A stretch of DNA of 64,000 nucleotides from Lentzea alba. Lineage in GTDB: Bacteria; Actinomycetota; Actinomycetes; Mycobacteriales; Pseudonocardiaceae. The notes below the pieces were generated by a model. The model ran no database searches, was not told the DNA's origin, and saw only the letters and a program-made list of their open reading frames with translations. This document shows, one piece after another, positions 37,437 to 46,055 of this stretch. The number at the start of each line of letters is the position of its first letter. Within the stretch, counting starts at the first letter, position 1. The stretch covers positions 186,001-250,000 of the forward strand of contig NZ_JAAMPJ010000005.1 of assembly GCF_011067745.1 (NCBI RefSeq), written 5' to 3'. The position numbers and the translations under genes are program-made.

Positions 37437-39757
37437 CGGCTGAGTTCCGGGTGCTCGGCACCCTGGAGGTGACGGCACGGGGGCAGGCGATCGGGCTCCC
37501 GGCCGGCCAGGTTCACGCCGTTCTCGCCGGGTTGTTGTTGCACGCCAACGAGAGCGTGTCCGTCGAGCAGATCGCTCGCTGGTTGTGGGACGGCTCCCCG
37601 CCGAGCCCCGGTCGCGCGGCCCAGGCCGTTCACCTGGTCGTCGCGCGGCTGCGCAAGGCGTTGGGTGAGGCGAACGTGGTGGCGACAGCGGCCAACGGGT
37701 ACGTGGCACTGGTCCGGCCGGACCAGCTCGACCTGCTGCGGTTCCGCGAGCTCGTCGCTTCGGGCGCGCTCGCCGAGGCCTTGTCGTTGTGGCGCGGGCC
37801 GCTGCTGCCCGACGTCGTGTCGGACTCGTTGCACCGCGAGGAGATCGCTCGGCTCGCCGCAGAACACCGGCGGCTCACCGCTTCGGTGCCGCATCAACTG
37901 CCCGCCGCCAACCCGCACTTCGTCGGCCGCGAGCCGGAACTGGCCGCGCTCAGCGCCGCGGGCCCGGTCGTGGTCGTCACCGGCACGGCGGGCGTCGGCA
38001 AGACCACCCTGGCGGTGCGCTGGTGCCAGGCCGTCGCCGATCTCTTCCCGGGCGGTCAGCTGCACGTGAACCTGCGCGGCTTCGACCCGCGCGGCGAACC
38101 GGCCAGGCCCGAGGACGTGCTGCGCGGGTTCCTGGACGCGCTCGGCGTGCCCGCCGGCCAGCTTCCCTCCACTGTGGACGAACGAGCCGCGCTGTTCCGC
38201 AGCCTGCTCGCGGGCCGCAAGATGCTGGTGCTGCTGGACAACGCCCGAGATGCGGACCAGGTCCGCCCGCTGTTGCCGGAGAGTCCCGACTGCCTGGTGG
38301 TCGTGACGAGTCGCGACCAGCTCACCGGGCTGGGCCACCCGATCACGCTGACGACGCTGACCCCCGACCAGTCGGTGGCGGTGCTCGCCCGCCATCTCGG
38401 CCACGACCGGGTCCAGGCCGAGGCGGGTGCGGTGCACGACGTCGTGGCCAGGTGTGCGGGACTGCCGCTCGCCCTCGCCGTGGTCGCCGCCCGTGCCGCG
38501 ACGACGTCCTTCCCGTTGCGGGAGCTGGCGGACGAACTGGCCGACGCCCGGCTGGACGTGCTCAGCGAGGACGACTCGACGACGAACGTGCGGGCGGTCT
38601 TCTCGTGGTCCTACCGGCAGCTCTCCCCCGCCGCGGCGCGTCTGTTCCGGCTGCTCGGCGGCCGGGTCGTCGACGTGCACTCCGCGGCGGCGCTGGCCGG
38701 GGCGGACGTCCGGGACGCCTTGGCGGAACTGGAGCGGGCACAGCTCGTCAGCGAGACCGCAGGCCGGTTCGGGTGCCACGACCTGCTGTCGGCCTACGCG
38801 GCCGAACTGCCGGAACCCGGACGGGAAGCCGCGCTCGACCGGTTGCTGGACTACTACCTGCACTGCGCGGACATCGCCGACGGCCTGATGCCGTTGCCCC
38901 GCGCCGACACCGACTTCCAGCTGCGGCACCGGCCCGCCGAGACACCGCCCCTGGACACACCGGAAGACGCGATGGCGTGGTTCGACGCCGAACTGACGAA
39001 CATCGTCACCGCCGTCGACACCGCGCCCACCCACGCACATCAGCTCGCGCAGACGTTGTCGCGGTACCTCTGGCTGCGCGCGGACTGGCTGACCTGGCTG
39101 CGCGTCTGCACAGTGGCGTTGCCCTCGACGGAGGGTCTGCCCGAACCCCGGCTGCGCACGCTCTTCAACATCAGCGCCGCACATCACCGCATGGGCGACT
39201 TCGACGAGGCATTGCGCTGGATCGAGCGCGCACTTCCCGTGAGCACCGAGGTGAGCCCGAACGCCCATGCGCTCGCCCTCTCCTCGATGGGCCACGCGCT
39301 GCTGGAGCAGCAGCGGTACGACGAGGCCGAGCAGTGCTACCGGGAAGCCGCGCTGGAGGCCGACCAGCCCGGCACCGAAGCGGTGATCCGGCACAACCTC
39401 GCCATCCTGTTGGGTCGCGTCGGCCGGTTCGAGGAGGCGGAACGCGAGTTCAGCGAGGCGTTCCCGTTGTACGAGAAGGCGGACCACCACATCGGGGTGA
39501 TCGACTGCCACTGCAACGTGGCCGAGATGCAGCTCAGCAGGGGTGAGCTCGCCGAGGCGCTCGACAGCGCCCGCATCGCGCTGGACCTGGCGCGGGCGCA
39601 CGGCAGCCGCAAGCTCGAAGCGACGTCGCTGGAGCTGATCGGCGACGCGCTCGGGTCCACCGCGCACTGGGAGCAGGCGCTCACGATCTACGAGGAGCTG
39701 CAGGAGCCCGAGGCGGACCGGGTGCGAGCCAAGGTTCAGGCCGAACGAAAAGTCTGA
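37433..39757 (+). CDS. AfsR/SARP-like regulator with truncated BTAD, NB-ARC and TPR domains
   Basis: The 774-residue protein has an N-terminal winged helix of the OmpR/SARP type (residues 1-95; FRVLGTLEVTARGQ). Only a short piece of the usual BTAD follows (about 100-150). An NB-ARC NTPase begins with FVGREPELAAL and P-loop GTAGVGKTT (about 184-192), with VLLDNARD as Walker B and CAGLPLALAVVAARA. C-terminal TPRs (about 560-770) complete it. The shortened BTAD is odd, because that region dimerises SARPs. The ATGA overlap with the PH-domain gene implies co-production. Its 3' end overlaps the GlxA-type gene by 22 nt. Confidence 0.85.
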   Translation: MTAEFRVLGTLEVTARGQAIGLPAGQVHAVLAGLLLHANESVSVEQIARWLWDGSPPSPGRAAQAVHLVVARLRKALGEANVVATAANGYVALVRPDQLDLLRFRELVASGALAEALSLWRGPLLPDVVSDSLHREEIARLAAEHRRLTASVPHQLPAANPHFVGREPELAALSAAGPVVVVTGTAGVGKTTLAVRWCQAVADLFPGGQLHVNLRGFDPRGEPARPEDVLRGFLDALGVPAGQLPSTVDERAALFRSLLAGRKMLVLLDNARDADQVRPLLPESPDCLVVVTSRDQLTGLGHPITLTTLTPDQSVAVLARHLGHDRVQAEAGAVHDVVARCAGLPLALAVVAARAATTSFPLRELADELADARLDVLSEDDSTTNVRAVFSWSYRQLSPAAARLFRLLGGRVVDVHSAAALAGADVRDALAELERAQLVSETAGRFGCHDLLSAYAAELPEPGREAALDRLLDYYLHCADIADGLMPLPRADTDFQLRHRPAETPPLDTPEDAMAWFDAELTNIVTAVDTAPTHAHQLAQTLSRYLWLRADWLTWLRVCTVALPSTEGLPEPRLRTLFNISAAHHRMGDFDEALRWIERALPVSTEVSPNAHALALSSMGHALLEQQRYDEAEQCYREAALEADQPGTEAVIRHNLAILLGRVGRFEEAEREFSEAFPLYEKADHHIGVIDCHCNVAEMQLSRGELAEALDSARIALDLARAHGSRKLEATSLELIGDALGSTAHWEQALTIYEELQEPEADRVRAKVQAERKV

Positions 39758-40671
39758 CGGTAGGCGCTCGGCGACACCCCGATCGACGCCGCGAGCTGCT
39801 GCCTCAGCGCCGCGCCCGTCCCGAACCCGGCGTGCCGTGCGACCTGGTCGATCGGCAGGTCCGTGGACTCCAGCAGGTGCCGGGCGCGGTCGACGCGCTG
39901 CTGCGTCAGCCACTGGCCCGGTGACATGCCGGTCTCGGCGCGGAACCGGCGGGTGAACGTGCGCACGCTCATCCGCACCTGACCGGCCATCGCGGCGAGG
40001 TCGAGCGGTTCTTGGAGCCGCTCCAAGGCCCATTCGCGGGCGAGCGCGGTGGAGGTGTCCGGGTACGTCGGCACCGGGCGGTCGACGAACTGGGACTGGC
40101 CGCCCTGCCGCCACGCCGGGACGACGCAGTAGCGGGCGACCCAGTTCGCCACCTCGCTGCCGTGGTCGGACCTGATGACGTGCAGGCACAGGTCGATGCC
40201 GGCGGCGACCCCTGCGGAGGTGAGGATGTCGCCGTCGTCGATGAACAGCACGTCCGGGTTGAGGAGCACCTTCGGGTACAGCGCGCGGAACTGGTCGGTG
40301 ATTTCCCAGTGCGTGGTCGCGGGCCTGCCGTCGAGCAGTCCGGCGGCGGCGAGCACGAACGCACCCGTGCAGATCGACATGATCCGCGACGCGTTCGTCG
40401 TCGTCAGCGCCTCCAGGACGGCCGGTTCGAGCCGGCCTTCCCGCGCCGGCGGGTAGCGGGTGCCCGGCACGAGCACCGTGTCCGCGTCTTGGAGCGCCTC
40501 CAAGCCGTGCTCGGGCGCGATGGTGAAGCCGCCGGTGGTCGGGATCGGCCGGCGGTCCGGCGAGCAGACGACCACCTCGTAGCGGTCCGCGAGCCGGGCG
40601 AACATGTGCGTCGACGTGCCGATGTCGAACGCGACGGACTTCTCGAGCGCGAGCACGACGATCCGGTGCAT
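39736..40671 (-). CDS. GlxA-type AraC-family regulator (DJ-1/PfpI domain plus HTH)
   Basis: The 311-residue protein has an N-terminal DJ-1/PfpI-like sensor (about 1-165; the nucleophile-elbow sequence SICTGAFVLAAAGLLDGRPATTHW is present) and a C-terminal AraC DNA-binding domain (about 215-308; MSVRTFTRRFRAETGMSPGQWL and VARHAGFGTGAALRQQLAASIGVSPSAYRQ). These regulators respond to small metabolites such as betaines or amides; the ligand here is unknown. It is divergent from the MFS gene at 40743 with about 70 nt between, which makes that transporter a likely target. Confidence 0.88.
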   Translation of the reverse strand: MHRIVVLALEKSVAFDIGTSTHMFARLADRYEVVVCSPDRRPIPTTGGFTIAPEHGLEALQDADTVLVPGTRYPPAREGRLEPAVLEALTTTNASRIMSICTGAFVLAAAGLLDGRPATTHWEITDQFRALYPKVLLNPDVLFIDDGDILTSAGVAAGIDLCLHVIRSDHGSEVANWVARYCVVPAWRQGGQSQFVDRPVPTYPDTSTALAREWALERLQEPLDLAAMAGQVRMSVRTFTRRFRAETGMSPGQWLTQQRVDRARHLLESTDLPIDQVARHAGFGTGAALRQQLAASIGVSPSAYRQTFRSA

Positions 40672-40742
40672 GGCCTGATTCTTTCACATGTTGGCCAGCG
40701 GGCCACTGGTCGTCGGATCGGCGTTCACCGAACCTTGTCTCC

Positions 40743-42008
40743 GTGAGACTGCATTGGGCCTGGGTTGTCGCTGGGGTGTCCTTCATCGCCTTGGTGGGTG
40801 CCGCGTCGTTCCGCGCGGCGCCTGGTGCGTTGATCGAGCCGTTGCGGGCGGAGTTCGGCTGGACGACCGGCACGATCTCGCTCGCCATCTCGATCAACCT
40901 GTTGCTGTACGGGTTGACCGCGCCGTTCGCGGCCGCGCTGATGGACAAGTTCGGCGTGCGGGTCGTGGTGACGTACGCGTTGACGATGGTCGCCATCGGC
41001 AGCGGGCTGACGGTGTTCATGACGGCGTCGTGGCAGCTGGTGCTGCTGTGGGGTGTCGTGGTCGGTCTCGGCACGGGCTCGATGGCGCTGGCGTTCGTCG
41101 CCACGATCACCGGCCGGTGGTTCGTGAAGCACCGCGGCCTGGTCACGGGCGTGCTGACGGCGGGTGGCGCGGCCGGTCAGCTGGTGTTCCTGCCGACGGT
41201 GGCGTGGCTGTCCGAGAGCTACGGCTGGCGGCTCGCGTCGCTGGTCATCTGCATCGCCGCGCTGGCCGTGGTGCCGTTGGCGGCGTTCTTCCTGCGCGAG
41301 TACCCGCGTGACGTCGGGCTGTTGCCGCTCGGCGCCACCGAGGACACTCCCCCGCCGCCGTCCGGTGGTGCGGCTCGTCGAGCTCTGACGGCGTTGGAGT
41401 CGGCTGCTCGCACACGGCCGTTCTGGTTGCTGGCCGGTGGGTTCGCCATCTGCGGTGCGTCCACGAACGGTCTGGTGGGCACGCACTTCATCCCCGCCGC
41501 GCACGACCACGGCATGCCCACGACGACCGCTGCCGGGCTGCTGGCGTTGGTCGGCGTGTTCGACATCGTGGGCACGATCGTGTCCGGCTGGCTGACCGAC
41601 AAAGTCGACTCGCGGCTGCTGTTGGCGGCGTACTACGCGTTGCGCGGCCTCTCGCTGATGCTGCTGCCTCAGCTGTTCGGTGCGTCGGCACACCCGTCGA
41701 TGCTGGTGTTCATCATCTTCTACGGCCTGGACTGGGTCGCGACCGTGCCGCCCACCGTGGCGTTGTGCCGTCAGTACTTCGGCATGTCTGGACCGGTCGT
41801 GTTCGGCTGGGTGTTCGCCTCGCACCAGCTCGGGGCGGCCCTCGCGGCGTCCGCGGCCGGGCTCACCCGCGACCACCTGGGCAGCTACGACCTGGCCTGG
41901 TACGTCGCGGGAGGCCTGTGCATCGGCGCGGCCGTGCTGTCAGCGTCGCTTGCGCGACGTCCCGAAGATGCCCCGCGTGATCTCGCGCGCCAGGGCGCTG
42001 CCGGCTGA
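40743..42008 (+). CDS. MFS transporter, oxalate/formate-antiporter-like subfamily
   Basis: The 421-residue protein has 12 predicted helices, with the motif A-like loop ALMDKFGVRVVVTYA after helix 2, GTGSMALAFVATITGRWFVKHRGLVTGVLTAGGAAGQ (typical of the oxalate:formate/monocarboxylate branch) and a repeated loop SGWLTDKVDSRLLLAAYY after helix 8. The substrate is probably a small organic anion or a drug. It is divergent from the GlxA-type regulator. Its last 69 nt overlap the end of the convergent HerA-like gene; the protein end beyond the last helix (ARRPEDAPRDLARQGAAG) looks dispensable. Confidence 0.85.
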   Translation: MRLHWAWVVAGVSFIALVGAASFRAAPGALIEPLRAEFGWTTGTISLAISINLLLYGLTAPFAAALMDKFGVRVVVTYALTMVAIGSGLTVFMTASWQLVLLWGVVVGLGTGSMALAFVATITGRWFVKHRGLVTGVLTAGGAAGQLVFLPTVAWLSESYGWRLASLVICIAALAVVPLAAFFLREYPRDVGLLPLGATEDTPPPPSGGAARRALTALESAARTRPFWLLAGGFAICGASTNGLVGTHFIPAAHDHGMPTTTAAGLLALVGVFDIVGTIVSGWLTDKVDSRLLLAAYYALRGLSLMLLPQLFGASAHPSMLVFIIFYGLDWVATVPPTVALCRQYFGMSGPVVFGWVFASHQLGAALAASAAGLTRDHLGSYDLAWYVAGGLCIGAAVLSASLARRPEDAPRDLARQGAAG

Positions 42009-43454
42009 CCGCAGGAACGACTTCACGGCGCTGTTGCCGAGCACCTTCTCGACGAGCCCCGGTTCCTCCTTCTCTTGCCTGGGAGGCTCCGGGGCTTGTT
42101 GTTCTTGTTGTGGTGGCGCGACTTTCCGCATCAACTGCTCGTAGGCAGACTCGCGGTCGACGGTCTCCGCGTACTTGCCGTGGAGATCGCTCTGGCCCGC
42201 CGCCTGCTTGATAGCGTCGTTGCCGATGGTGTCCATCAACGACCGCGGCGCCCGGAGCCTGGTCCACGCGACCGGTGTCGGCGCGCCCTTCTCGCTCAGC
42301 ACGGTGATGATCGCCTCGCCGATGCCGAGCGACGTGAGCGCCTTCTCCAGGTCGTAGTGCGGCGTGTTCGGGTACGTCTTCACCGTGCGGGACAACGCCT
42401 TCTGGTCGTCCGGGGTGAACGCGCGCAGTGCGTGCTGGACGCGCGCGCCGAGCTGCGACAGCACGTCGTTCGGGATGTCGGTCGGCAGCTGCGTGCAGAA
42501 GAAGACGCCGATTCCCTTGGACCGGATGAGTTTCATGGTCTGGGTGATCTGGTCGAGGAACGCCTTGGACGCGTTCGCGAACAGCAGATGCGCCTCGTCG
42601 AAGAAGAAGACGAGTTTGGGCTTCTCGACGTCACCTTCCTCGGGCAACGTCTCGAACAGTTCCGCGAGCAGCCACATCAGGAACGTGGAGAACAACGCGG
42701 GATTGCTCTGCAGCTCCGCGAGTTCGAGCAGGCTGATGACGCCCTTGCCGTTCTGCTGGCGCATCAGGTCGGCCGGGTCGAGCTCGGGTTCGCCGAAGAA
42801 CCTGTCGCCGCCCTGCGCCTCCAGGTTCACCAGGGCCCGCAGGATCACGCCGGCCGTCGAGCTGGAGACGCCGCCGATGCCCTTGAGGTCCTCCTTGCCC
42901 TCGTCGCTCGTGAGGTGCTGGATGACGCTGCGCAGGTCCTTGGTGTCGAGCAGCGGCAGACCTTTCGAGTCCGCCCAGTGGAAGATCAGGCCGAGCGTCG
43001 ACTCCTGGGTGTCGTTCAGGCCCAGCACCTTCGACAGCAGGATCGGCCCGAAGCTGGTGACGGTCGCCCGCAGCGGCACCCCGATGCCGCCGGTGCCGAT
43101 CGAGAGGAACTGCGTCGGGTAGGCCTGCGGCTGCCAGTCGTCGCCGGTGTCCACGGCCCGGGCTTTGGTCCTGTCGCTGTCCTGACCTTGCTGCGACAGA
43201 CCGGACAGGTCGCCCTTCACGTCCGCCATCAGCACCGGCACGCCGTTGTTCGACAGCTGTTCGGCGAGCAGCTGCAGCGTCTTCGTCTTGCCGGTTCCCG
43301 TTGCTCCCGCGACAAGTCCGTGCCGGTTGACCATGGACAACGGGATGCGGACGTGTGCGGTCGACTCCACGGCTCCGTCGACCAGCACGGACCCGAGTTC
43401 GATGGCCGCGCTCTCGGACGCGTACCCGGCGGCGATCTCAGCTTGAGCCGTCAT
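41940..43454 (-). CDS. HerA-like P-loop ATPase (DUF853 family)
   Basis: The 504-residue protein carries a P-loop at GATGTGKTKT (about residues 50-59), MADVKGDLSGL, Walker B KLVFFFDEAHLLF, and the family-specific FFCTQLPTDIPNDVLSQLGARVQHALRAFTPDDQ. DUF853 ATPases are cousins of the HerA/FtsK DNA translocases; their physiological role is not established. A Pro/Gln linker (about 430-455) leads to a conserved basic C-terminus, AREITRGIFGTSRKRR, so the long overlap with the MFS gene does not shorten this protein. ATG 43454 was chosen from the family start MTAQAEIAAGY. It is divergent from orn. Confidence 0.88.
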   Translation of the reverse strand: MTAQAEIAAGYASESAAIELGSVLVDGAVESTAHVRIPLSMVNRHGLVAGATGTGKTKTLQLLAEQLSNNGVPVLMADVKGDLSGLSQQGQDSDRTKARAVDTGDDWQPQAYPTQFLSIGTGGIGVPLRATVTSFGPILLSKVLGLNDTQESTLGLIFHWADSKGLPLLDTKDLRSVIQHLTSDEGKEDLKGIGGVSSSTAGVILRALVNLEAQGGDRFFGEPELDPADLMRQQNGKGVISLLELAELQSNPALFSTFLMWLLAELFETLPEEGDVEKPKLVFFFDEAHLLFANASKAFLDQITQTMKLIRSKGIGVFFCTQLPTDIPNDVLSQLGARVQHALRAFTPDDQKALSRTVKTYPNTPHYDLEKALTSLGIGEAIITVLSEKGAPTPVAWTRLRAPRSLMDTIGNDAIKQAAGQSDLHGKYAETVDRESAYEQLMRKVAPPQQEQQAPEPPRQEKEEPGLVEKVLGNSAVKSFLRSAGSALAREITRGIFGTSRKRR

Positions 43455-43526
43455 GCACGAGGAGCGTAACCAGGTTGCTGCACGCCGCCACTCGAAGTTG
43501 AGGCATCGCGCAGTAATGTTCGGGGC

Positions 43527-44132
43527 GTGATGGATCGTCTGGTGTGGATCGACTGCGAGATGACCGGACTCGACTTGGGCAAGGACGCTCTGATCGAGAT
43601 CGCGGCACTGGTCACGGACGCCGAGCTCAACGTGCTCGGCGAGGGTGTGGACATAGTGATCCACGCCTCCGACGACGTGCTCGCCTCGATGCCGGAGGTC
43701 GTCATGGAGATGCACGCCAAGTCGGGCCTGACCGAGGAGGTGCGCGCCTCCGCGGTGTCGCTGGAAGAGGCCGAGGCCGCCGTGCTGGCCTACATCAAGG
43801 AGTGGGTCCCGGATCCCCGGACCGCGCCCCTGGCGGGCAACTCCATCGCCACCGACCGCGGGTTCATCGCCCGCGACATGCCGGCGTTGGACGCGCACCT
43901 GCACTACCGCATGGTCGACGTGTCGTCGATCAAGGAGCTGTGCCGGCGCTGGTACCCGCGCATCTACTACGCGCAGCCGGGCAAGGGGCTCGCGCACCGG
44001 GCGCTCGCGGACATCGTCGAGTCGATCCGGGAGCTCGCGTACTACCGGCGCACCGCGTTCGTGCCGCAGCCAGGTCCGTCCACGGAACAGGCCCAGGCCG
44101 TGGCCGCTGAGCTGCTGAAGAACGTCGACTGA
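43527..44132 (+). CDS. orn: Oligoribonuclease
   Basis: The enzyme degrades RNA dinucleotides and other very short oligonucleotides, including pGpG from cyclic-di-GMP turnover. The 201-residue DEDDh exonuclease shows [10 protein letters not shown] (D9, E11), [33 protein letters not shown] and [14 protein letters not shown] with the final His and Asp. It can start at GTG 43527 or ATG 43530. TAATGT about 8 nt upstream may be a -10 box giving a leaderless mRNA, since no ribosome site is seen. Confidence 0.95.
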   Translation: MMDRLVWIDCEMTGLDLGKDALIEIAALVTDAELNVLGEGVDIVIHASDDVLASMPEVVMEMHAKSGLTEEVRASAVSLEEAEAAVLAYIKEWVPDPRTAPLAGNSIATDRGFIARDMPALDAHLHYRMVDVSSIKELCRRWYPRIYYAQPGKGLAHRALADIVESIRELAYYRRTAFVPQPGPSTEQAQAVAAELLKNVD

Positions 44133-44197
44133 CCCCCTGATTTCAATATCAGTGGATGACGTTGCTATGCTTTCCTCGCCGGTCACGGACCGGTGAT

Positions 44198-44271
44198 GGT
44201 GGGTGTAGCTCAGCTGGCAGAGCACTGGGTTGTGATCCCAGGTGTCGCGGGTTCAAGTCCCGTCACTCACC
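44198..44271 (+). tRNA. tRNA-His (anticodon GTG)
   Basis: The cloverleaf includes the encoded extra G at position -1 (44198) typical of tRNA-His, paired with the discriminator C (44271). The acceptor is GTGGGTG/CACTCAC, the anticodon stem-loop is CTGGGTTGTGATCCCAG, and the T arm is GCGGGTTCAAGTCCCGT. CCA is not encoded. Confidence 0.95.
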
Positions 44272-44278
44272 CTGGACA

Positions 44279-44317
44279 GCCGGATTGTGTCTGCAAAAAG
44301 CGCAGACATAATCCGGC
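44279..44317 (+). terminator. Intrinsic terminator after tRNA-His
   Basis: A 16-bp stem GCCGGATTGTGTCTGC/GCAGACATAATCCGGC with one G-T pair encloses the short A-rich loop, and a pyrimidine-rich tract CTTCGTCTATTTTCT follows. Confidence 0.88.
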
Positions 44318-44329
44318 TTCGTCTATTTT

Positions 44330-44373
44330 CTGGGGGCCGAGCCCCCAGACCCCAGCCGGGGGACGACCCCCGG
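44330..44373. repeat. Two tandem G/C-rich hairpins before the ABC-F gene
   Basis: CTGGGGGC-CGA-GCCCCCAG (44330-44348) and CCGGGGG-ACGA-CCCCCGG (44356-44373). Such paired hairpins are frequent actinomycete intergenic elements. They may back up the tRNA terminator or act in the ABC-F leader. Confidence 0.7.
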
Positions 44374-44425
44374 ACCCCCGATCTGATCCACCACGGCCCA
44401 TGCCTGCCTGCCGGAGTGAGTGTTC

Positions 44426-46051
44426 ATGACCACGCTCGTCGCCAAGGATCTCGCCGCAGGTCACGGTGATCGCGTCCTGTTCTCCGGGCTCGATCTCGTG
44501 GTCGCACCGGGTGACGTCATCGGGCTCGTCGGCGTGAACGGGGCCGGCAAGTCGACGCTGTTGAAGACGCTGGCCGGCCTGATCCCGCCCGAGTCGGGCC
44601 GCGTCTCGCTGAACCCGCCGTCCGCCAACGTCGGCCACCTCGCGCAGGAGCCGGAACGTCTCGAAGGCGAGACCGTGCGGGACTTCCTGGCTCGCCGGAC
44701 CGGTGTCGCGGCAGCTCAGACGGCTTTGGACCTCGCCACCGAGGCGCTGACCGCAGGCAACGACGAGGGCTACTCGGAAGCGTTGGACCAGTGGCTCGCG
44801 TTGGGTGGCGCCGACCTGGAGGAACGGTCGCTGGAAGTCGTCGCCGACCTCGGGCTGACCGTGGGCCTCGACGAGTTGATGACCTCGCTGTCCGGTGGCC
44901 AGGCCGCGCGGGCGGGCATGGCGTCGTTGCTGCTCAGCCGCTACGACATCTTCCTGCTGGACGAGCCGACCAACGACCTGGACCTCGACGGCCTGGAGCG
45001 GCTGGAGAAGTTCGTCACAGGGCTGCGCGCGGGCACGGTGCTCGTGTCGCACGACCGCGAGTTCCTGGCCCGCACGGTGACCAGCGTGCTGGAGCTCGAC
45101 CTGCACCAGAACGCCGTGCGCCTGTACGGCGGTGGCTACGAGTCGTACCTCGAGGAACGCGCGCGGTCCCGTCAGCACGCCCGTGACGACTACGACGAGT
45201 ACGCGGACACCAAGGCCTCGCTGGAGGCCCGTGCGCGCATGCAGCGGTCGTGGATGGAGAAGGGCGTGAAGAACGCCCGGCGCAAGGCGGGCGACAACGA
45301 CAAGAACGCCCGCAAGTTCCGTGCCGACGCCACCGAGAAGCAGGCGTCCAAGGCCCGGCAGACCGACCGCATGATCGAACGCCTCGACGTCGTCGAGGAG
45401 CCCCGCAAGGAGTGGGAGCTGCGGATGGAGATCGCCGCGGCCCCGCGTTCCGGCGCGGTGGTGGCGTCCTTGCGGGCGGCGGTCGTCGAACGCGGCGGCT
45501 TCCGGCTGGGCCCGGTGGACCTGCAGATCGACTGGGCGGACCGGGTCGCGATCACCGGCGCGAACGGCGCGGGCAAGTCGACGTTGCTCGCCGCACTGCT
45601 CGGAAGGGCAGAACTGGCGTCCGGTTACGCGACTCTGGGTTCCGGCGTCGTGGTCGGCGAGGTGGACCAGGCCCGCGGGCTGTTCCTGGGCTCACTGCCG
45701 TTGGTCGACGCGTTCCAGGAGGCCGTGCCGGAGATGAACCCGGCCGACGTGCGGACGTTGCTGGCGAAGTTCGGCCTGAAGGCCGCGCACGTGATGCGTC
45801 CGGCGGCGTCGTTGTCGCCTGGCGAGCGCACGCGGGCGGCGTTGGCGTTGCTGCAGGGGCGCGGGGTGAACCTGCTGGTGCTGGACGAGCCGACGAACCA
45901 CCTCGACCTGGCGGCGATCGAGCAGCTGGAGCAGGCCCTGGAGAACTACCCCGGCACGTTGCTGCTGGTGACGCACGACCGGCGGATGCTGGAGGCCGTG
46001 CAGGTGAACCGTCACCTGACCGTGTCGGGCGGCCAGGTGACGGTTTCCTAG
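44426..46051 (+). CDS. ABC-F family ATPase (ribosome-associated)
   Basis: The 541-residue soluble protein has two ABC domains and no membrane segment. Domain 1 has GVNGAGKST, LSGGQAARAGMASLLL and LLDEPTNDLD; domain 2 has GANGAGKST, LSPGERTRAALALL and LVLDEPTNHLD. The inter-domain linker (about 240-330) is strongly basic (KNARRKAGDNDKNARKFRAD), as in ABC-F proteins that reach into the ribosome. Members either tune translation (EttA-like) or protect ribosomes from antibiotics; the sequence does not decide which. ATG 44426 was chosen over GTG 44420 for better spacing from GGAG. Confidence 0.9.
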   Translation: MTTLVAKDLAAGHGDRVLFSGLDLVVAPGDVIGLVGVNGAGKSTLLKTLAGLIPPESGRVSLNPPSANVGHLAQEPERLEGETVRDFLARRTGVAAAQTALDLATEALTAGNDEGYSEALDQWLALGGADLEERSLEVVADLGLTVGLDELMTSLSGGQAARAGMASLLLSRYDIFLLDEPTNDLDLDGLERLEKFVTGLRAGTVLVSHDREFLARTVTSVLELDLHQNAVRLYGGGYESYLEERARSRQHARDDYDEYADTKASLEARARMQRSWMEKGVKNARRKAGDNDKNARKFRADATEKQASKARQTDRMIERLDVVEEPRKEWELRMEIAAAPRSGAVVASLRAAVVERGGFRLGPVDLQIDWADRVAITGANGAGKSTLLAALLGRAELASGYATLGSGVVVGEVDQARGLFLGSLPLVDAFQEAVPEMNPADVRTLLAKFGLKAAHVMRPAASLSPGERTRAALALLQGRGVNLLVLDEPTNHLDLAAIEQLEQALENYPGTLLLVTHDRRMLEAVQVNRHLTVSGGQVTVS

Positions 46052-46055
46052 GCTG

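Noticed and set aside
37337-41146. 1269-codon open frame on the minus strand
   Set aside because: It runs antisense through the AfsR-like gene and across other genes, is extremely Arg/Gly/Gln rich, and only follows from high GC at third positions. It contains no recognisable domain outside the real GlxA-type gene, which is in another frame.
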